Below are positions 34,171-43,136 of a stretch of 64,000 bases of DNA, piece by piece. The DNA is taken from positions 62,001 to 126,000 of the forward strand of contig OY782680.1 of the NCBI GenBank assembly GCA_963678085.1, given 5' to 3'. Under the pieces are notes generated by a model that had not been told where the DNA came from, did not search any database, and worked only from the letters and a program-made list of their open reading frames with translations. The DNA comes from Aliishimia sp963678085 (GTDB taxonomy: Bacteria > Pseudomonadota > Alphaproteobacteria > Rhodobacterales > Rhodobacteraceae). The position numbers were made by a program, and so were the translations under genes. Each line of letters starts with the position of its first letter. Position 1 is the first letter of the stretch.

Positions 34171-36009
34171 ATGCAAGCAAGCTCTCCCAAGATACATGAA
34201 ACCCGTCCCGTGATCCGGGCTTTGGATGATGCGGCAATCAATCGGATTGCTGCCGGTGAAGTGGTTGAGCGCCCGGCCTCAGCCGTCAAAGAGCTGGTGG
34301 AAAATGCCATTGATGCAGGGGCTGCGCGCATTTCCGTGGATTATGCGGATGGGGGCAAACGCTTGATCCGTGTCACGGATGATGGCTGCGGGATGACGGC
34401 GGAAGATTTGCCTTTGGCCCTGTCGCGCCATGCCACCTCTAAGATCGACGGCTCGGACCTTTTGAACATCACCAGTTTCGGGTTTCGCGGCGAAGCGCTG
34501 GCCTCTTTAGGGGCCGTGGGCCGATTGCGCGTGATGAGCCGCGCGGGAGGGTTTGAGGGGGCCGAGCTGAGTGTTGAAGGCGGGCGGTTTGGCCAAGTTG
34601 CCCCAGCGGCCTTGAATAGCGGCACGCAGATCACCCTGCGTGATCTTTTCTATGCAACCCCAGCGCGGCTGAAATTCATGCGCTCTGATCGGGCCGAGGC
34701 GCAGGCGATCTCTGATGTGCTCAAACGCCTTGCCATGGCCGCGCCGCATATCCGCTTTGAGCTGCGCGATGTCAGCAATGATGCCCCCCGTAAGATCTTT
34801 GCCTATGAGGCCGAAAGCGGGGATTTATTCGATGCGCTGCACCGGCGTCTTGCAGCCATTTTGGGCAAGGAATTTGCCGCCAATGCCCTGCCGATTGATG
34901 CAACACGCGAAGAGATCTCCCTAACCGGATATGCGGCTCTGCCCACCTATTCGCGCGGTGCGGCGGTTTCGCAGTTCTTGTTCGTGAATGGTCGCCCGGT
35001 GCGGGACAAGCTGCTGATCGGGGCGTTGCGCGCGGCCTATTCTGATTTTCTCAGCCGAGACCGTCACCCGGCGGCGGTGCTTTTCATAAGCTGCGATCCC
35101 ACCCGCGTTGATGTGAATGTGCATCCGGCGAAATCCGAAGTGCGCTTTCGCGATCCAGGTCTTGCACGCGGGCTTATCATTTCTGCCCTGCGCCACGCTT
35201 TGGCCGAAGCAGGGCACCGCGCCTCAACCACTGTTGCATCGGCAACCCTTGGCGCGATGCAACCCCAAAGCGCCCCGCCCGCGCGGGTTTACCAGATGGA
35301 GCGCCCCTCTTGCGCAGCGCGCAGCACGGCTTTTCAAACCCAGGCCCCCGAATCAATTGAACCCGGCTTTCAAGAAACCGCACCCGTCTTTGCCCGCATC
35401 GAAGAGCCCCCAGAGGACACACCAGAGCAGTTCCCCCTTGGGGCCGCGCGCGGGCAAGTGCATGAGAATTACATCATCGCGCAGACCGAAACCGGCCTTG
35501 TGATCGTGGACCAACACGCCGCCCATGAGCGGCTGGTCTATGAAAAGCTCAAACGTCAGATGGCGGAAAACGGTGTGGCCGCGCAGGCGCTTTTGATCCC
35601 CGAAATCGTTGAGATGTCTGCCAGTGACGCCGAGCGGCTCTTGGCGGTTTCCGAGGATCTCGCCCGTTTTGGCCTTGGCATCGAGCCCTTTGGCGGCGCA
35701 GCCATCGCCGTGCGCGAAACCCCTGCCCTGCTGGGCGAGGTTAATGCCCGCGCGCTTTTGCTCGATATTCTGGATGAGTTGACAGACCAGGGACAAAGCG
35801 CGCTGGTGCAGGAAAAGCTAGAGGCGATCCTGTCGCGCGTGGCCTGTCATGGCTCCATCCGCTCCGGTCGGCGTATGCGCGGGGAGGAAATGAACGCCCT
35901 TCTGCGCGAAATGGAGGCCACCCCGCATTCCGGTCAATGCAATCACGGACGCCCCACCTATGTTGAGCTGAAACTCAGCGATATTGAAAGGCTCTTTGGA
36001 CGCACATGA
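34171..36009 (+). CDS. mutL: DNA mismatch repair protein MutL (endonuclease type)
   Basis: 612 residues. The GHKL ATPase motifs are ELVENAIDAGA near residue 40, DDGCGM near residue 70 and FRGEALASLG near residue 107. The C-terminal endonuclease motif DQHAAHERLVYE near residue 446 (DQHAx2Ex4E) and the QCNHGRPT motif near residue 590 place it in the latent-endonuclease class, as expected outside the MutH-containing gammaproteobacteria. It couples MutS recognition to strand cleavage. An ACHGSIRSGRR segment is also present. The stop overlaps rmuC by 4 nt, so the two DNA-maintenance genes are coupled. Confidence 0.96.
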   Translation: MQASSPKIHETRPVIRALDDAAINRIAAGEVVERPASAVKELVENAIDAGAARISVDYADGGKRLIRVTDDGCGMTAEDLPLALSRHATSKIDGSDLLNITSFGFRGEALASLGAVGRLRVMSRAGGFEGAELSVEGGRFGQVAPAALNSGTQITLRDLFYATPARLKFMRSDRAEAQAISDVLKRLAMAAPHIRFELRDVSNDAPRKIFAYEAESGDLFDALHRRLAAILGKEFAANALPIDATREEISLTGYAALPTYSRGAAVSQFLFVNGRPVRDKLLIGALRAAYSDFLSRDRHPAAVLFISCDPTRVDVNVHPAKSEVRFRDPGLARGLIISALRHALAEAGHRASTTVASATLGAMQPQSAPPARVYQMERPSCAARSTAFQTQAPESIEPGFQETAPVFARIEEPPEDTPEQFPLGAARGQVHENYIIAQTETGLVIVDQHAAHERLVYEKLKRQMAENGVAAQALLIPEIVEMSASDAERLLAVSEDLARFGLGIEPFGGAAIAVRETPALLGEVNARALLLDILDELTDQGQSALVQEKLEAILSRVACHGSIRSGRRMRGEEMNALLREMEATPHSGQCNHGRPTYVELKLSDIERLFGRT

Positions 36010-37172
36010 CACTTACGCCCGAGATGATAATTGCCCTTGGCTTTATGGCGCTGGTCTTGATCCTGCTCCTGGTGGCAATCGCGCGCGCGGGGCGGCTAGA
36101 GCCCATGGCACGGCAAATGGGTCTGCTTGGGCAAAATGTGGCGGCCTTGGCCCAGGGGCAAGAGGGTTTGCGCGCCTCGGTGCAAACCGTGTCCGACACC
36201 GCCGCCATGAGCCAAGCCCAGCTGGCGCAAACGCTCGAACAACGTCTGGCCGATGTGCAATTGCAGATGCAAGAACGCTTGGCCGAGAACGCAATGCGCG
36301 CGCAACGTGGCATGAGCGAGATGCAAGAGCGGATGAAAGAAACACTGCAAGGCTCCTCCAAAAGCACCGCGACCTCTCTCACCGCGCTGCAAGAACGGCT
36401 CGCCGCGATTGATAAGGCGCAAGACAATATCACCAAGCTTTCGGGCGATGTGCTCAGCCTGCAAGACATCCTGTCAAACAAACAAAGGCGGGGGATGTTT
36501 GGGGAAATTCAACTGAATGACATCGTTTCAAAAGCGCTGCCGCCGGATAGTTACAGCTTTCAAACAACGCTCTCTAATGGCAAACGGGCTGATTGTCTGG
36601 TGCATCTGCCCAACCCGCCGGGGCCAATTGTGATTGATGCCAAATTCCCGCTAGAGGATTTTGAAACCCTTGCCGCTGCACAAACCCGTGAGGAAGCTGA
36701 ACGCGCCCTGAAAGCCTTTGGCGCAGCGGTGCGGGTGCATGTTAAGGCCATTGCAGAGCGGTATATTCTAGAGGGCGAAACGGCCGACGGCGCGCTCATG
36801 TTCGTACCTTCCGAGGCGGTTTATGCCGAGCTGCATGCGCGCCTGCCCCATATCGTGCGCGAAGGCTTTGACGCGCGGGTCTGGATCGTCTCGCCCACCA
36901 CCTGCATGGCGACGCTCAACACGATGCGGGCCATTTTGAAAGACGCTCGGATGCGCCAACAAGCCGGGTTGATTAGGCGCGAGCTGGCGCTGCTGGCAAA
37001 AGACGTGGAGCGGCTGGGGGATCGCGTTGGCAATCTGGACCGGCATTTTGCCCAGGCCTCAAAAGATATCGGCGAGATCAAAATCAGCGCCGAAAAAGCT
37101 GGCACCCGCGCCCGCCGCCTGGATGCCTTTGATTTTGAAGACAAAGAAGACATCCAAAGCCTTACACCGTAG
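36006..37172 (+). CDS. rmuC: DNA recombination protein RmuC
   Basis: 388 residues. An N-terminal membrane helix (IIALGFMALVLILLLVAIA) is followed by a long coiled coil at about residues 40-150 rich in Q, E and R. The RmuC nuclease-like core contains KQRRGMFGEIQLNDIVSKAL, IVIDAKFPLEDFE, and an EGETADGALMFVPSEAVYAE segment near residue 255. RmuC limits inversion and recombination at short inverted repeats in E. coli. It follows mutL with an ATGA overlap. Its stop at 37172 marks the left boundary of the PQQ/quinoprotein region. Confidence 0.93.
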   Translation: MTLTPEMIIALGFMALVLILLLVAIARAGRLEPMARQMGLLGQNVAALAQGQEGLRASVQTVSDTAAMSQAQLAQTLEQRLADVQLQMQERLAENAMRAQRGMSEMQERMKETLQGSSKSTATSLTALQERLAAIDKAQDNITKLSGDVLSLQDILSNKQRRGMFGEIQLNDIVSKALPPDSYSFQTTLSNGKRADCLVHLPNPPGPIVIDAKFPLEDFETLAAAQTREEAERALKAFGAAVRVHVKAIAERYILEGETADGALMFVPSEAVYAELHARLPHIVREGFDARVWIVSPTTCMATLNTMRAILKDARMRQQAGLIRRELALLAKDVERLGDRVGNLDRHFAQASKDIGEIKISAEKAGTRARRLDAFDFEDKEDIQSLTP

Positions 37173-37212
37173 GAGCTGCCATTCTACCAAGTGTGTAAGA
37201 CTAAGGTACTAT

Positions 37213-38115
37213 TCAGCGCTCCGGCTGGCTGTGGGTCAGCCCATGACGGGCGTAGATCTCGGCAATCCGACCATCCTGTAGGGCAGCATAAATCGCGTCG
37301 TCCACCGCATAGGCCAATGGCCGGTAACGGAAGTTAACAGCCACCCCAAGCGTCCAGCGACTCACCGCGAAACCGGCCAGCGGAGGCTGATGGATGGCGA
37401 TCTTATCCGTCAGCCCGTGTTCAAGTTCAGCCATCGGTCCCATCACCGCCTTGATCTCTCCAGACTCAAGCGCCGCAATCGCCGCGCCCGTGGTCGGATA
37501 GCGACGGATATTGGCGCGCAGCTGGCCGCCAACAAAGCCGGACAGGTAGAAATCCGAGATTGAATCGTTCTCAACCCCCACCAGATCGAAACGGAAATAG
37601 GCCGGGACGGGCTTTTCGTCTGGGTACTCGGCCTGGGAATAGGCAATTGCGATGCTCTCGCCTGCATATTGGCCGGTAAAGACCACCTGTTCGACCCGGC
37701 ATTTGAAGGCGCTGTCATAGGGGATGCGCATCATCACGTTGGCGATGCGCCCACCGATCAGCGCGCCTTTCCAGATGTTGTTGCGCAGATCAGCATCGAG
37801 ATTCTCGCCTGCGCCGACAAAGTTGAACCGCGCCTCAATGCCGAGGTCTTGCGCGATGAGCCGTGCGATCTCAACGTCTACACCTTTGGCCTTGCCGCCT
37901 TCCTCCCATGAATAGGGCGGGTAGTCCTCATAGACCGCAAACAGCATGTGGCCCTGCTCAACCAGTTCGTCGAGTTCCTTCCCGACGATGTCGCGCCCGG
38001 TATTTTGTGGTTTTGCCTGCGGGATGTGATCCGCACAGGGATCCGCAGCCTGAGCCTGCCCGTGAAAGAGCAGACCCGGAACAAGAAGCGCGTACAGAAG
38101 CTTTCGTATGGCCAT
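37213..38115 (-). CDS. xoxJ: Quinoprotein-dehydrogenase-associated periplasmic binding protein (XoxJ-like)
   Basis: 300 residues with a signal peptide ending near GQAQAAD. The fold is an amino-acid-type solute-binding protein: FAVYEDYPPYSWEEGG near residue 59, GVDVEIARLIAQDLGIEAR near residue 79, and TGAAIAALESGEIKAVMGP near residue 212 are typical. This variant belongs to the MoxJ/XoxJ group of quinoprotein-associated binding proteins, which help activate or mature lanthanide/PQQ methanol dehydrogenases and are not linked to transport. It lies 4 bp after the cytochrome gene at 38120-38818. Cysteine pairs in mature N- and central parts may form disulfides. The assignment rests on fold and context. 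Confidence 0.82.
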   Translation of the reverse strand: MAIRKLLYALLVPGLLFHGQAQAADPCADHIPQAKPQNTGRDIVGKELDELVEQGHMLFAVYEDYPPYSWEEGGKAKGVDVEIARLIAQDLGIEARFNFVGAGENLDADLRNNIWKGALIGGRIANVMMRIPYDSAFKCRVEQVVFTGQYAGESIAIAYSQAEYPDEKPVPAYFRFDLVGVENDSISDFYLSGFVGGQLRANIRRYPTTGAAIAALESGEIKAVMGPMAELEHGLTDKIAIHQPPLAGFAVSRWTLGVAVNFRYRPLAYAVDDAIYAALQDGRIAEIYARHGLTHSQPER

Positions 38116-38119
38116 GACC

Positions 38120-38818
38120 CTAGTTTGCGGCTGAAAGCCCGATAGTCAATGCCTCTTGCGCCGCCTTGTAGCCTTCGGGCGATCCGTCAATCAGGTTGGC
38201 CGCGCGGAAGGCCACACTGTCTGCAACCGGCGCACCGGAGCCTGTTTCGACATCGGCTGCGATTTCGCTCAAACGGGCGACCAGCGCGTCCTTATCAGCC
38301 CCCGTGGCATCCTGAGCATACCCAGAGATTAGATCGCGCATGCCTTTCAATTCATCCACGTAATCATCCAGCGCACCCTCGTCCGGGCGGGCCTCGACAT
38401 AGGTGCGGATGGCCCAGCTTGCCTCCTGACCCAAAAGCTCCCCGAAAGCGGGCATTTTGGTGATGCCGTTCTGGGTATAGCCGTAGCGGAAGCGTTCAAC
38501 CCACCATTCATCGCCGTATTCTTCCGCTTCAAGAAAGCGCAAGTCAGGGGCGAGCCCTCCCGACACGGCCTCAAGCCCATGGCAGCGGGCGCAGTTCTGG
38601 TTGTAGCCTGACGCACCGATTTCGACCGCGCGCAGCCAGACCTCCTGGCCCACCTTATCTGCACGGTAGGGGTTTTCAGTCAGCCATTCCTCGCCCACCT
38701 CGGGCAAACCGGAGGTATCGACCGCCTGCGGAGCCACATCGCCATGGGCCAGAACCAGAGTGGCCGCAACAGCAACAGCCGTACCCAAAGCAAGTGATTT
38801 ACCAAATGTGCCAGTCAT
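38120..38818 (-). CDS. pedF: Cytochrome c-550 of PedF type (electron acceptor of PQQ alcohol dehydrogenase)
   Basis: 232 residues with a signal peptide (LGTAVAVAATLVLAHG). One heme-binding motif NCARCHG is near residue 80. It is followed by GGLAPDLRFL, and TKMPAFGELLG near residue 120 carries the axial methionine. The C-terminal part is helical and acidic. The order cytochrome then XoxJ-like protein, next to PQQ-dependent dehydrogenase genes, matches the PedF/ExaB-type electron acceptors that take electrons from quinoprotein alcohol dehydrogenases in the periplasm. It is divergent from the binding-protein gene at 38960; a CCTAGACC site lies in the shared upstream region. Confidence 0.85.
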   Translation of the reverse strand: MTGTFGKSLALGTAVAVAATLVLAHGDVAPQAVDTSGLPEVGEEWLTENPYRADKVGQEVWLRAVEIGASGYNQNCARCHGLEAVSGGLAPDLRFLEAEEYGDEWWVERFRYGYTQNGITKMPAFGELLGQEASWAIRTYVEARPDEGALDDYVDELKGMRDLISGYAQDATGADKDALVARLSEIAADVETGSGAPVADSVAFRAANLIDGSPEGYKAAQEALTIGLSAAN

Positions 38819-38907
38819 ATCGCGATTCCCCGTCTATATCCCTTTGCCACTTCCCTAAGGCACGGCACAGCGGGTTGATATTGGACTTTGGTTGTGTTTG
38901 GGGCAAA

Positions 38908-38925
38908 CCTAGACCATCGTCGTAC
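38908..38925. promoter_or_regulatory. CTAG-centred operator-like site upstream of pedF/ABC genes
   Basis: CCTAGACC at 38908-38915 followed by ATCGTCGTAC lies in the 141-bp divergent promoter region, 45 bp before the binding-protein gene and 90 bp before the cytochrome gene. It resembles sites upstream of pqqA (GCTAGTCCTAAAGTCG), the NosR-like gene and the quinoprotein gene. Inferred regulatory role; the binding protein may be the LuxR-type regulator at 46001. Confidence 0.35.
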
Positions 38926-38959
38926 TTTCCAATCACAACCGCTTGGATAGCCTCGCTGC

Positions 38960-40138
38960 ATGGACATATCAAAACGCTTTCGCCACCTGATTGTAATGAT
39001 GACTGCCTTACTCGTGCCGGGTGCACTCTGGGCAGAGACCAGCCTGACGGTGGGCTACCTCAAGGTCGCGCAACCCGCGCCGCCGACCCTGTCGAACCTT
39101 GATCCGGTGTCAGAGGACAGTGGGCTGGCCGGTGCGCGGACCGGGTTGCAGGACAATCTGACCACCGGCAAGTTCCTGGGCCAGACATATGAGCTAATCA
39201 CCGCTCTGGTGGCTGAGGACGAAGACCCGAAAGCGGCGGCACGCGAGATGCTGGCAACAACACCCTTTCTGGTGATCGACGCCTCTGCTGCTGATGTGCT
39301 GACCATCGCGGATATGCCTGAGGCCAGCTCGGCGCTGCTGTTCAATGTCTCCGCCGGAGCGCCCGATCTGCGCAGTAGCGGCTGCCGCGCCAACCTGCTG
39401 CACACCGCCGCCTCGGACGCTATGCGCACTGATGCGCTGGCACAGATGCTGGTCAAGAAACGCTGGAACGATCTGGTCATGATCACAGGAACACATCCGG
39501 CGGATCAAAGCTATGCCGAGGCAATGCGGCGGTCGCTGACCAAGTTCGGGCTGAAGTTGCAAGTTGAAAAGCAATGGGCCTTTGACGCTGACATGCGGCG
39601 CAATGCAGCGCAGGAGGTGCCGCTATTCACCCAGGATTTCGGTGATTACGATGCGTTGATTTTGGCAGATGAGGTGCATGATTTCGGGCGCTACGTGCTT
39701 TACAACACCTGGGCGGCGCGCCCTGTGGTCGGTTCGGAAGGGCTAAGCGCTGTGGCCTGGTCGCCGGTGATCGAACAATGGGGCGCGGCACAACTGCAGT
39801 CGCGCTTCACACAGCAGAATGGCCGCGAGATGGACGCGCAGGACTATGCCGCCTGGGCCGCACTGCGCACATTGGGCGAAGCTGTTACCCGCACCAATGC
39901 AAATGATGTGCAGACCCTGCGCAGCTACATCCTGTCAGATGCTTTTGAATTGGCCGGCTTCAAGGGCCGCCCACTGACGTATCGGGGCTGGAACGGCCAG
40001 CTGCGCCAACCCATTGCGGTGGTCCATCCCCGCGCATTGGTGGCGCAGGCGCCGCTGGAGGGGTTCCTGCACCAAATCAATGAAATGGACAGTCTGGGCC
40101 TCGACCGCCCAGAAAGCGCATGTGAGGTGTTTGAATGA
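38960..40138 (+). CDS. PQQ-associated ABC transporter substrate-binding protein
   Basis: 392 residues. Signal peptide with cleavage after GALWAE. The branched-chain-amino-acid-type periplasmic binding fold appears in SLTVGYLKVAQPAPPTLSN and in DYDALILADEVHDFGRY. It matches the family of binding proteins found in gene clusters for PQQ-dependent alcohol use (TIGR03863-like, by recollection). It is the first gene of a five-gene unit: binding protein, beta-propeller, acidic protein, ATPase, permease. The ligand is unknown; such systems have been suggested to export a toxic or redox intermediate rather than import a solute. The gene ends with an ATGA overlap with the propeller gene. Confidence 0.85.
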   Translation: MDISKRFRHLIVMMTALLVPGALWAETSLTVGYLKVAQPAPPTLSNLDPVSEDSGLAGARTGLQDNLTTGKFLGQTYELITALVAEDEDPKAAAREMLATTPFLVIDASAADVLTIADMPEASSALLFNVSAGAPDLRSSGCRANLLHTAASDAMRTDALAQMLVKKRWNDLVMITGTHPADQSYAEAMRRSLTKFGLKLQVEKQWAFDADMRRNAAQEVPLFTQDFGDYDALILADEVHDFGRYVLYNTWAARPVVGSEGLSAVAWSPVIEQWGAAQLQSRFTQQNGREMDAQDYAAWAALRTLGEAVTRTNANDVQTLRSYILSDAFELAGFKGRPLTYRGWNGQLRQPIAVVHPRALVAQAPLEGFLHQINEMDSLGLDRPESACEVFE

Positions 40139-41094
40139 TTAGAATGGCCGCCGCCTTCACCCTGTTGGCCCCTGCCGCCCTGGCGGGTGAAATATGGGTG
40201 ACGAACGAAAAAGACGACACGATCTCGGTCATATCAACCGAGACACTGGAGGTGATCCAGACGTATGAAACCGGCGAACGCCCGCGCGGGATCATTTTTT
40301 CCAAGGATTATTCCCGCGTTTACATCTGTGCCTCCGATAGTAACGCGGTGCAGGTGATGAACCCAGAGACCGGCAAGATCCTCAACGATCTGCCCTCTGG
40401 CGATGACCCGGAACAGTTCGTGCTGCACCCCAACGACCGCCATCTTTATATCGCCAACGAAGACGATGCGATTACGACAGTTGTCGATACCGAGACCCGC
40501 AAGGTCATCGCCCAGATTGATGTGGGCGTGGAGCCTGAGGGCATGGCGGTGTCGCCTGATGGCAAGATCGCCATCACCACCTCCGAGACCACCAACATGG
40601 CGCATTGGATCGACACCGAAACGCAAAAGCTGTTTGCCAATACGCTGGTTGACAGCCGCCCGCGCCATGCCGAGTTCGTCAAGGACGGCACCGAGATGTG
40701 GGTCAGTTCCGAGATTGGGGGCACGATCACCGTCTTTGATGCGGCGGATCAGTCCGAAAAAGCCAAGATCGCGTTCGAGGTTCAAGGCGTCCACCAGGAC
40801 CGGGTGCAGCCGGTGGGGTTTGAGTTTACCGCAGGTGACAGCCATGCCTTTGTGGCGCTGGGGCCATCAAACCATGTGGCGGTGGTCAATGCTGAGACTT
40901 ATGAGGTCGAGGACTACATCCTTGTCGGCCGCAGGGTCTGGCATATGGACTTCAATGAAGATCGCTCGTTGCTGTTCACGACCAATGGTGTGTCCGGCGA
41001 TGTGACCGTGATCGACGTGGCTGCGCGCAAGGCGATCAAATCTATCAAGGTCGGCCGCTTCCCCTGGGGTGCGGCGTTCCGACCAACTAACTGA
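40135..41094 (+). CDS. PQQ-associated YVTN beta-propeller protein
   Basis: 319 residues, starting at ATG 40135 overlapping the previous stop. A signal peptide (MIRMAAAFTLLAPAALAGE) precedes a periplasmic beta-propeller. About six blades have repeats of the YVTN type: EIWVTNEKDDTISVIS, RVYICASDSNAVQVMN, HLYIANEDDAITTVVD, GMAVSPDGKIAITTSE, AMHIDTE-like and EMWVSSEIGGTITVFD. This family (TIGR03866-like) accompanies PQQ-dependent catabolism genes. Role unknown; possibly a binding or docking protein for the redox enzymes. Confidence 0.87.
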   Translation: MIRMAAAFTLLAPAALAGEIWVTNEKDDTISVISTETLEVIQTYETGERPRGIIFSKDYSRVYICASDSNAVQVMNPETGKILNDLPSGDDPEQFVLHPNDRHLYIANEDDAITTVVDTETRKVIAQIDVGVEPEGMAVSPDGKIAITTSETTNMAHWIDTETQKLFANTLVDSRPRHAEFVKDGTEMWVSSEIGGTITVFDAADQSEKAKIAFEVQGVHQDRVQPVGFEFTAGDSHAFVALGPSNHVAVVNAETYEVEDYILVGRRVWHMDFNEDRSLLFTTNGVSGDVTVIDVAARKAIKSIKVGRFPWGAAFRPTN

Positions 41095-41111
41095 CCTGAG
41101 AGGAATTCCAT

Positions 41112-41564
41112 ATGCGCTTTGTAACCTTGGTTGCGGCTCTATCTTTAGCCCTTCCCACCACTGTTCTGGCTGATAACGACGACGATGAAACGGGCTTCGG
41201 CGCCGCAGGTCTTTTGTCTGGCAGCAACAAGATGGACTTGCCACCGATCATCCTGTCGGCTGGAGAACCAATTGCCCCAGAAGGCCCCTGGGAGTTGCGG
41301 TCAGGAACCTATTACGAGTTCGAAATCCAAGGCGACGGCAGCCAGGAACTGGCGCTTGTTGGCCCGGAATTCTTCCGCGCAATCTGGATCGACGAGATCG
41401 TAGTTGAGGGGTTGGAAATCCGTCCTCTGGGGCTTGACAGTATCGAGTTTGACGAGGCAGGAGAAATGGAAATCGGCTTTGTCGCCATTAAGCCGGGGCG
41501 CTATTATATCAAGATCCCCGGCACCGCGGGAGAGACCCAGAGACTTGATATCACTATCAAATGA
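41112..41564 (+). CDS. Acidic exported protein of unknown function in the PQQ island
   Basis: 150 residues, with a signal peptide ending near VLAD and then a very acidic start DNDDDETGFG. The mature protein is beta-rich (ELRSGTYYEFEIQG, EMEIGFVAIKPGRYYIKIPG). It has no cysteine and no histidine in the mature part, so a type-1 copper site is excluded. Many D and E residues suggest metal binding (calcium or lanthanide), which is inference. The gene lies between the beta-propeller and ATPase genes and overlaps the latter by 4 nt, so it belongs to the same transcription unit. Family unknown to me. Confidence 0.75.
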   Translation: MRFVTLVAALSLALPTTVLADNDDDETGFGAAGLLSGSNKMDLPPIILSAGEPIAPEGPWELRSGTYYEFEIQGDGSQELALVGPEFFRAIWIDEIVVEGLEIRPLGLDSIEFDEAGEMEIGFVAIKPGRYYIKIPGTAGETQRLDITIK

Positions 41565-42313
41565 CCGGTCTCAGGGCCAGCGGCCTCAGTTTTGCCTATG
41601 GTGCAAAACAGGCGCTGGACGATGTGTCCTTTGACGTCGAGGCAGGGCGGTTCTCTGCGCTGCTGGGGCCGAACGGTGCTGGCAAATCAACGCTCTTTGG
41701 ATTGCTGACGCGCCTTTTCGTGGCACCGGGCGGGACAATCGAGATCGCGGGCCATGATCTTGCCCGCGCCCCGCGCGCTGCATTGGCCCAGCTGGGTGTC
41801 GTGTTTCAGCAAAGCACACTGGACCTAGACCTGACAGTGCGCCAGAACCTGAGGTATTCCGCCGCTCTGCACGGGCTTTGGGGGCGCAAACTCGCGGCTC
41901 GCATCGACGCCGCGCTTGATCAGCTGGAGATGCGAGAACGGGCCGGTGAAAAGGTTCGCACACTCAATGGCGGACACCGGCGGCGCACCGAACTGGCGCG
42001 TGCGTTGCTACATGATCCGTCAGTGCTGCTGCTAGATGAACCCACCGTTGGACTAGACGCAGCGGCCCGCGCCGCGATCACTGACCATGCGCATAGGCTG
42101 GCAGAGGCGGGAAAGACCATTCTCTGGGCCACGCATCTGACCGACGAGGTGCAGCCGGGTGATGATCTAATCATCCTGCACCGTGCCCGCGTTCTGGCCA
42201 GCGGAACCGCCTGCGACATTGCAGGGGATATGAGCCTGCAAGAGCGGTTTCTGTCCATGACATCCACCGCGACGTCCACCGTGACGTCCACTGTAACGGG
42301 GGCATCGGCATGA
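41561..42313 (+). CDS. PQQ-associated ABC transporter ATP-binding protein
   Basis: 250 residues. Walker A is LLGPNGAGKSTLFGLLTR near residue 37, the Q-loop VVFQQSTLDLDLTVRQN near residue 82, the signature is altered to LNGGHRRRTELARALLHD (NGGHRRR instead of the usual SGGQ), Walker B is VLLLDEPTVGLD near residue 158, and the switch histidine is in LWATHLTD. It is the ATPase of the PQQ-associated system. The C-terminus ends with a simple repeat (MTSTATSTVTSTVTGAS), encoded by 12-bp tandem units. The gene overlaps the following permease gene by 4 nt. Confidence 0.9.
   Translation: MTGLRASGLSFAYGAKQALDDVSFDVEAGRFSALLGPNGAGKSTLFGLLTRLFVAPGGTIEIAGHDLARAPRAALAQLGVVFQQSTLDLDLTVRQNLRYSAALHGLWGRKLAARIDAALDQLEMRERAGEKVRTLNGGHRRRTELARALLHDPSVLLLDEPTVGLDAAARAAITDHAHRLAEAGKTILWATHLTDEVQPGDDLIILHRARVLASGTACDIAGDMSLQERFLSMTSTATSTVTSTVTGASA
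42261..42297 (+). repeat. Short 12-bp tandem repeats in the ATPase C-terminus
   Basis: Three near-identical copies of a 12-bp unit (CATCCACCGCGA, CGTCCACCGTGA, CGTCCACTGTAA) lie at 42261-42297 and encode a threonine/serine-rich tail (TSTATSTVTSTVT). They may have arisen by slippage and could vary between strains. Confidence 0.6.
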
Positions 42314-43101
42314 AGGCTTATGTCACCTCGCTCCGCGCAATTGTCGCGCGCGAGGCGCTGCGGTTCATTCACCAGCGCGAGCGGTTCATTGCCGCATTGG
42401 TGCGCCCTTTGGTCTGGCTGCTGGTCTTTGCCGCAGGGTTCCGCGCAGCTTTGGGTCTTAGCATCATTCCACCCTATCAGACTTATATCACCTATGAGAC
42501 CTACATCGTGCCGGGGCTGTGCGGGATGATTCTTCTGTTCAATGGCATGCAATCCTCGCTCAGCCTGGTCTATGACCGCGAGATGGGGTCGATGAAGCTG
42601 CTGCTGACCTCGCCCTTGCCGCGCGGCTGGCTGCTATTTTGCAAGCTGGTGGGCTCGGCTGCAATCTCGATCCTGCAGGTCTATGCCTTTCTAGCCATCG
42701 CCGCCGCCTTTGGAATCACCATGCCGGGCTGGGGCTATGTCGCCGTGCTGCCCGCGCTGTTGGTCGCTGGGCTCATGCTGGGGGCGCTGGGGCTGGTGCT
42801 GTCGAGCCTGATCAAACAGTTGGAGAATTTCGCCGGCGTGATGAACTTTGTCATCTTCCCAATGTTCTTTCTGTCCTCGGCGCTTTACCCGCTGTGGAAG
42901 ATGGCCGAAAGTTCGAAGCTTCTGCATGACATCTGCGCGGTAAACCCCTTTACCCATGCGGTGGAGCTGATCCGCTTTGCGCTATACGGGCAGTTCAACG
43001 GCCCCGCTTTGGGCTGGACCTGCCTTGCCGCTGCGATTTTTACTGGGGCAGCGCTGATGGGGTATGATCCGGCGCGCACCCGCATAGGACGAAAGGTCTG
43101 A
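42310..43101 (+). CDS. PQQ-associated ABC-2 type permease
   Basis: 263 residues with six membrane helices (starting at LVRPLVWLLVFAAGFRAAL near residue 33). The conserved first-loop segment YDREMGSMKLLLTSPLPRGW near residues 91-110, in two hydrophobic halves, is typical of the ABC-2/NodJ-type permease. It would form an exporter with the ATPase at 41561; the periplasmic binding protein is unusual for an ABC-2 exporter. The stop is followed after 36 bp by the Sel1-like gene. Confidence 0.9.
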   Translation: MKAYVTSLRAIVAREALRFIHQRERFIAALVRPLVWLLVFAAGFRAALGLSIIPPYQTYITYETYIVPGLCGMILLFNGMQSSLSLVYDREMGSMKLLLTSPLPRGWLLFCKLVGSAAISILQVYAFLAIAAAFGITMPGWGYVAVLPALLVAGLMLGALGLVLSSLIKQLENFAGVMNFVIFPMFFLSSALYPLWKMAESSKLLHDICAVNPFTHAVELIRFALYGQFNGPALGWTCLAAAIFTGAALMGYDPARTRIGRKV

Positions 43102-43136
43102 TAGCAATTTATGCGCGCCTGTGATAAGGGGAGCAG

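Noticed and set aside
41112..41564. Copper-binding (cupredoxin) assignment for the acidic exported protein
   Set aside because: The mature protein has no cysteine and no histidine, so no type-1 copper site can form.
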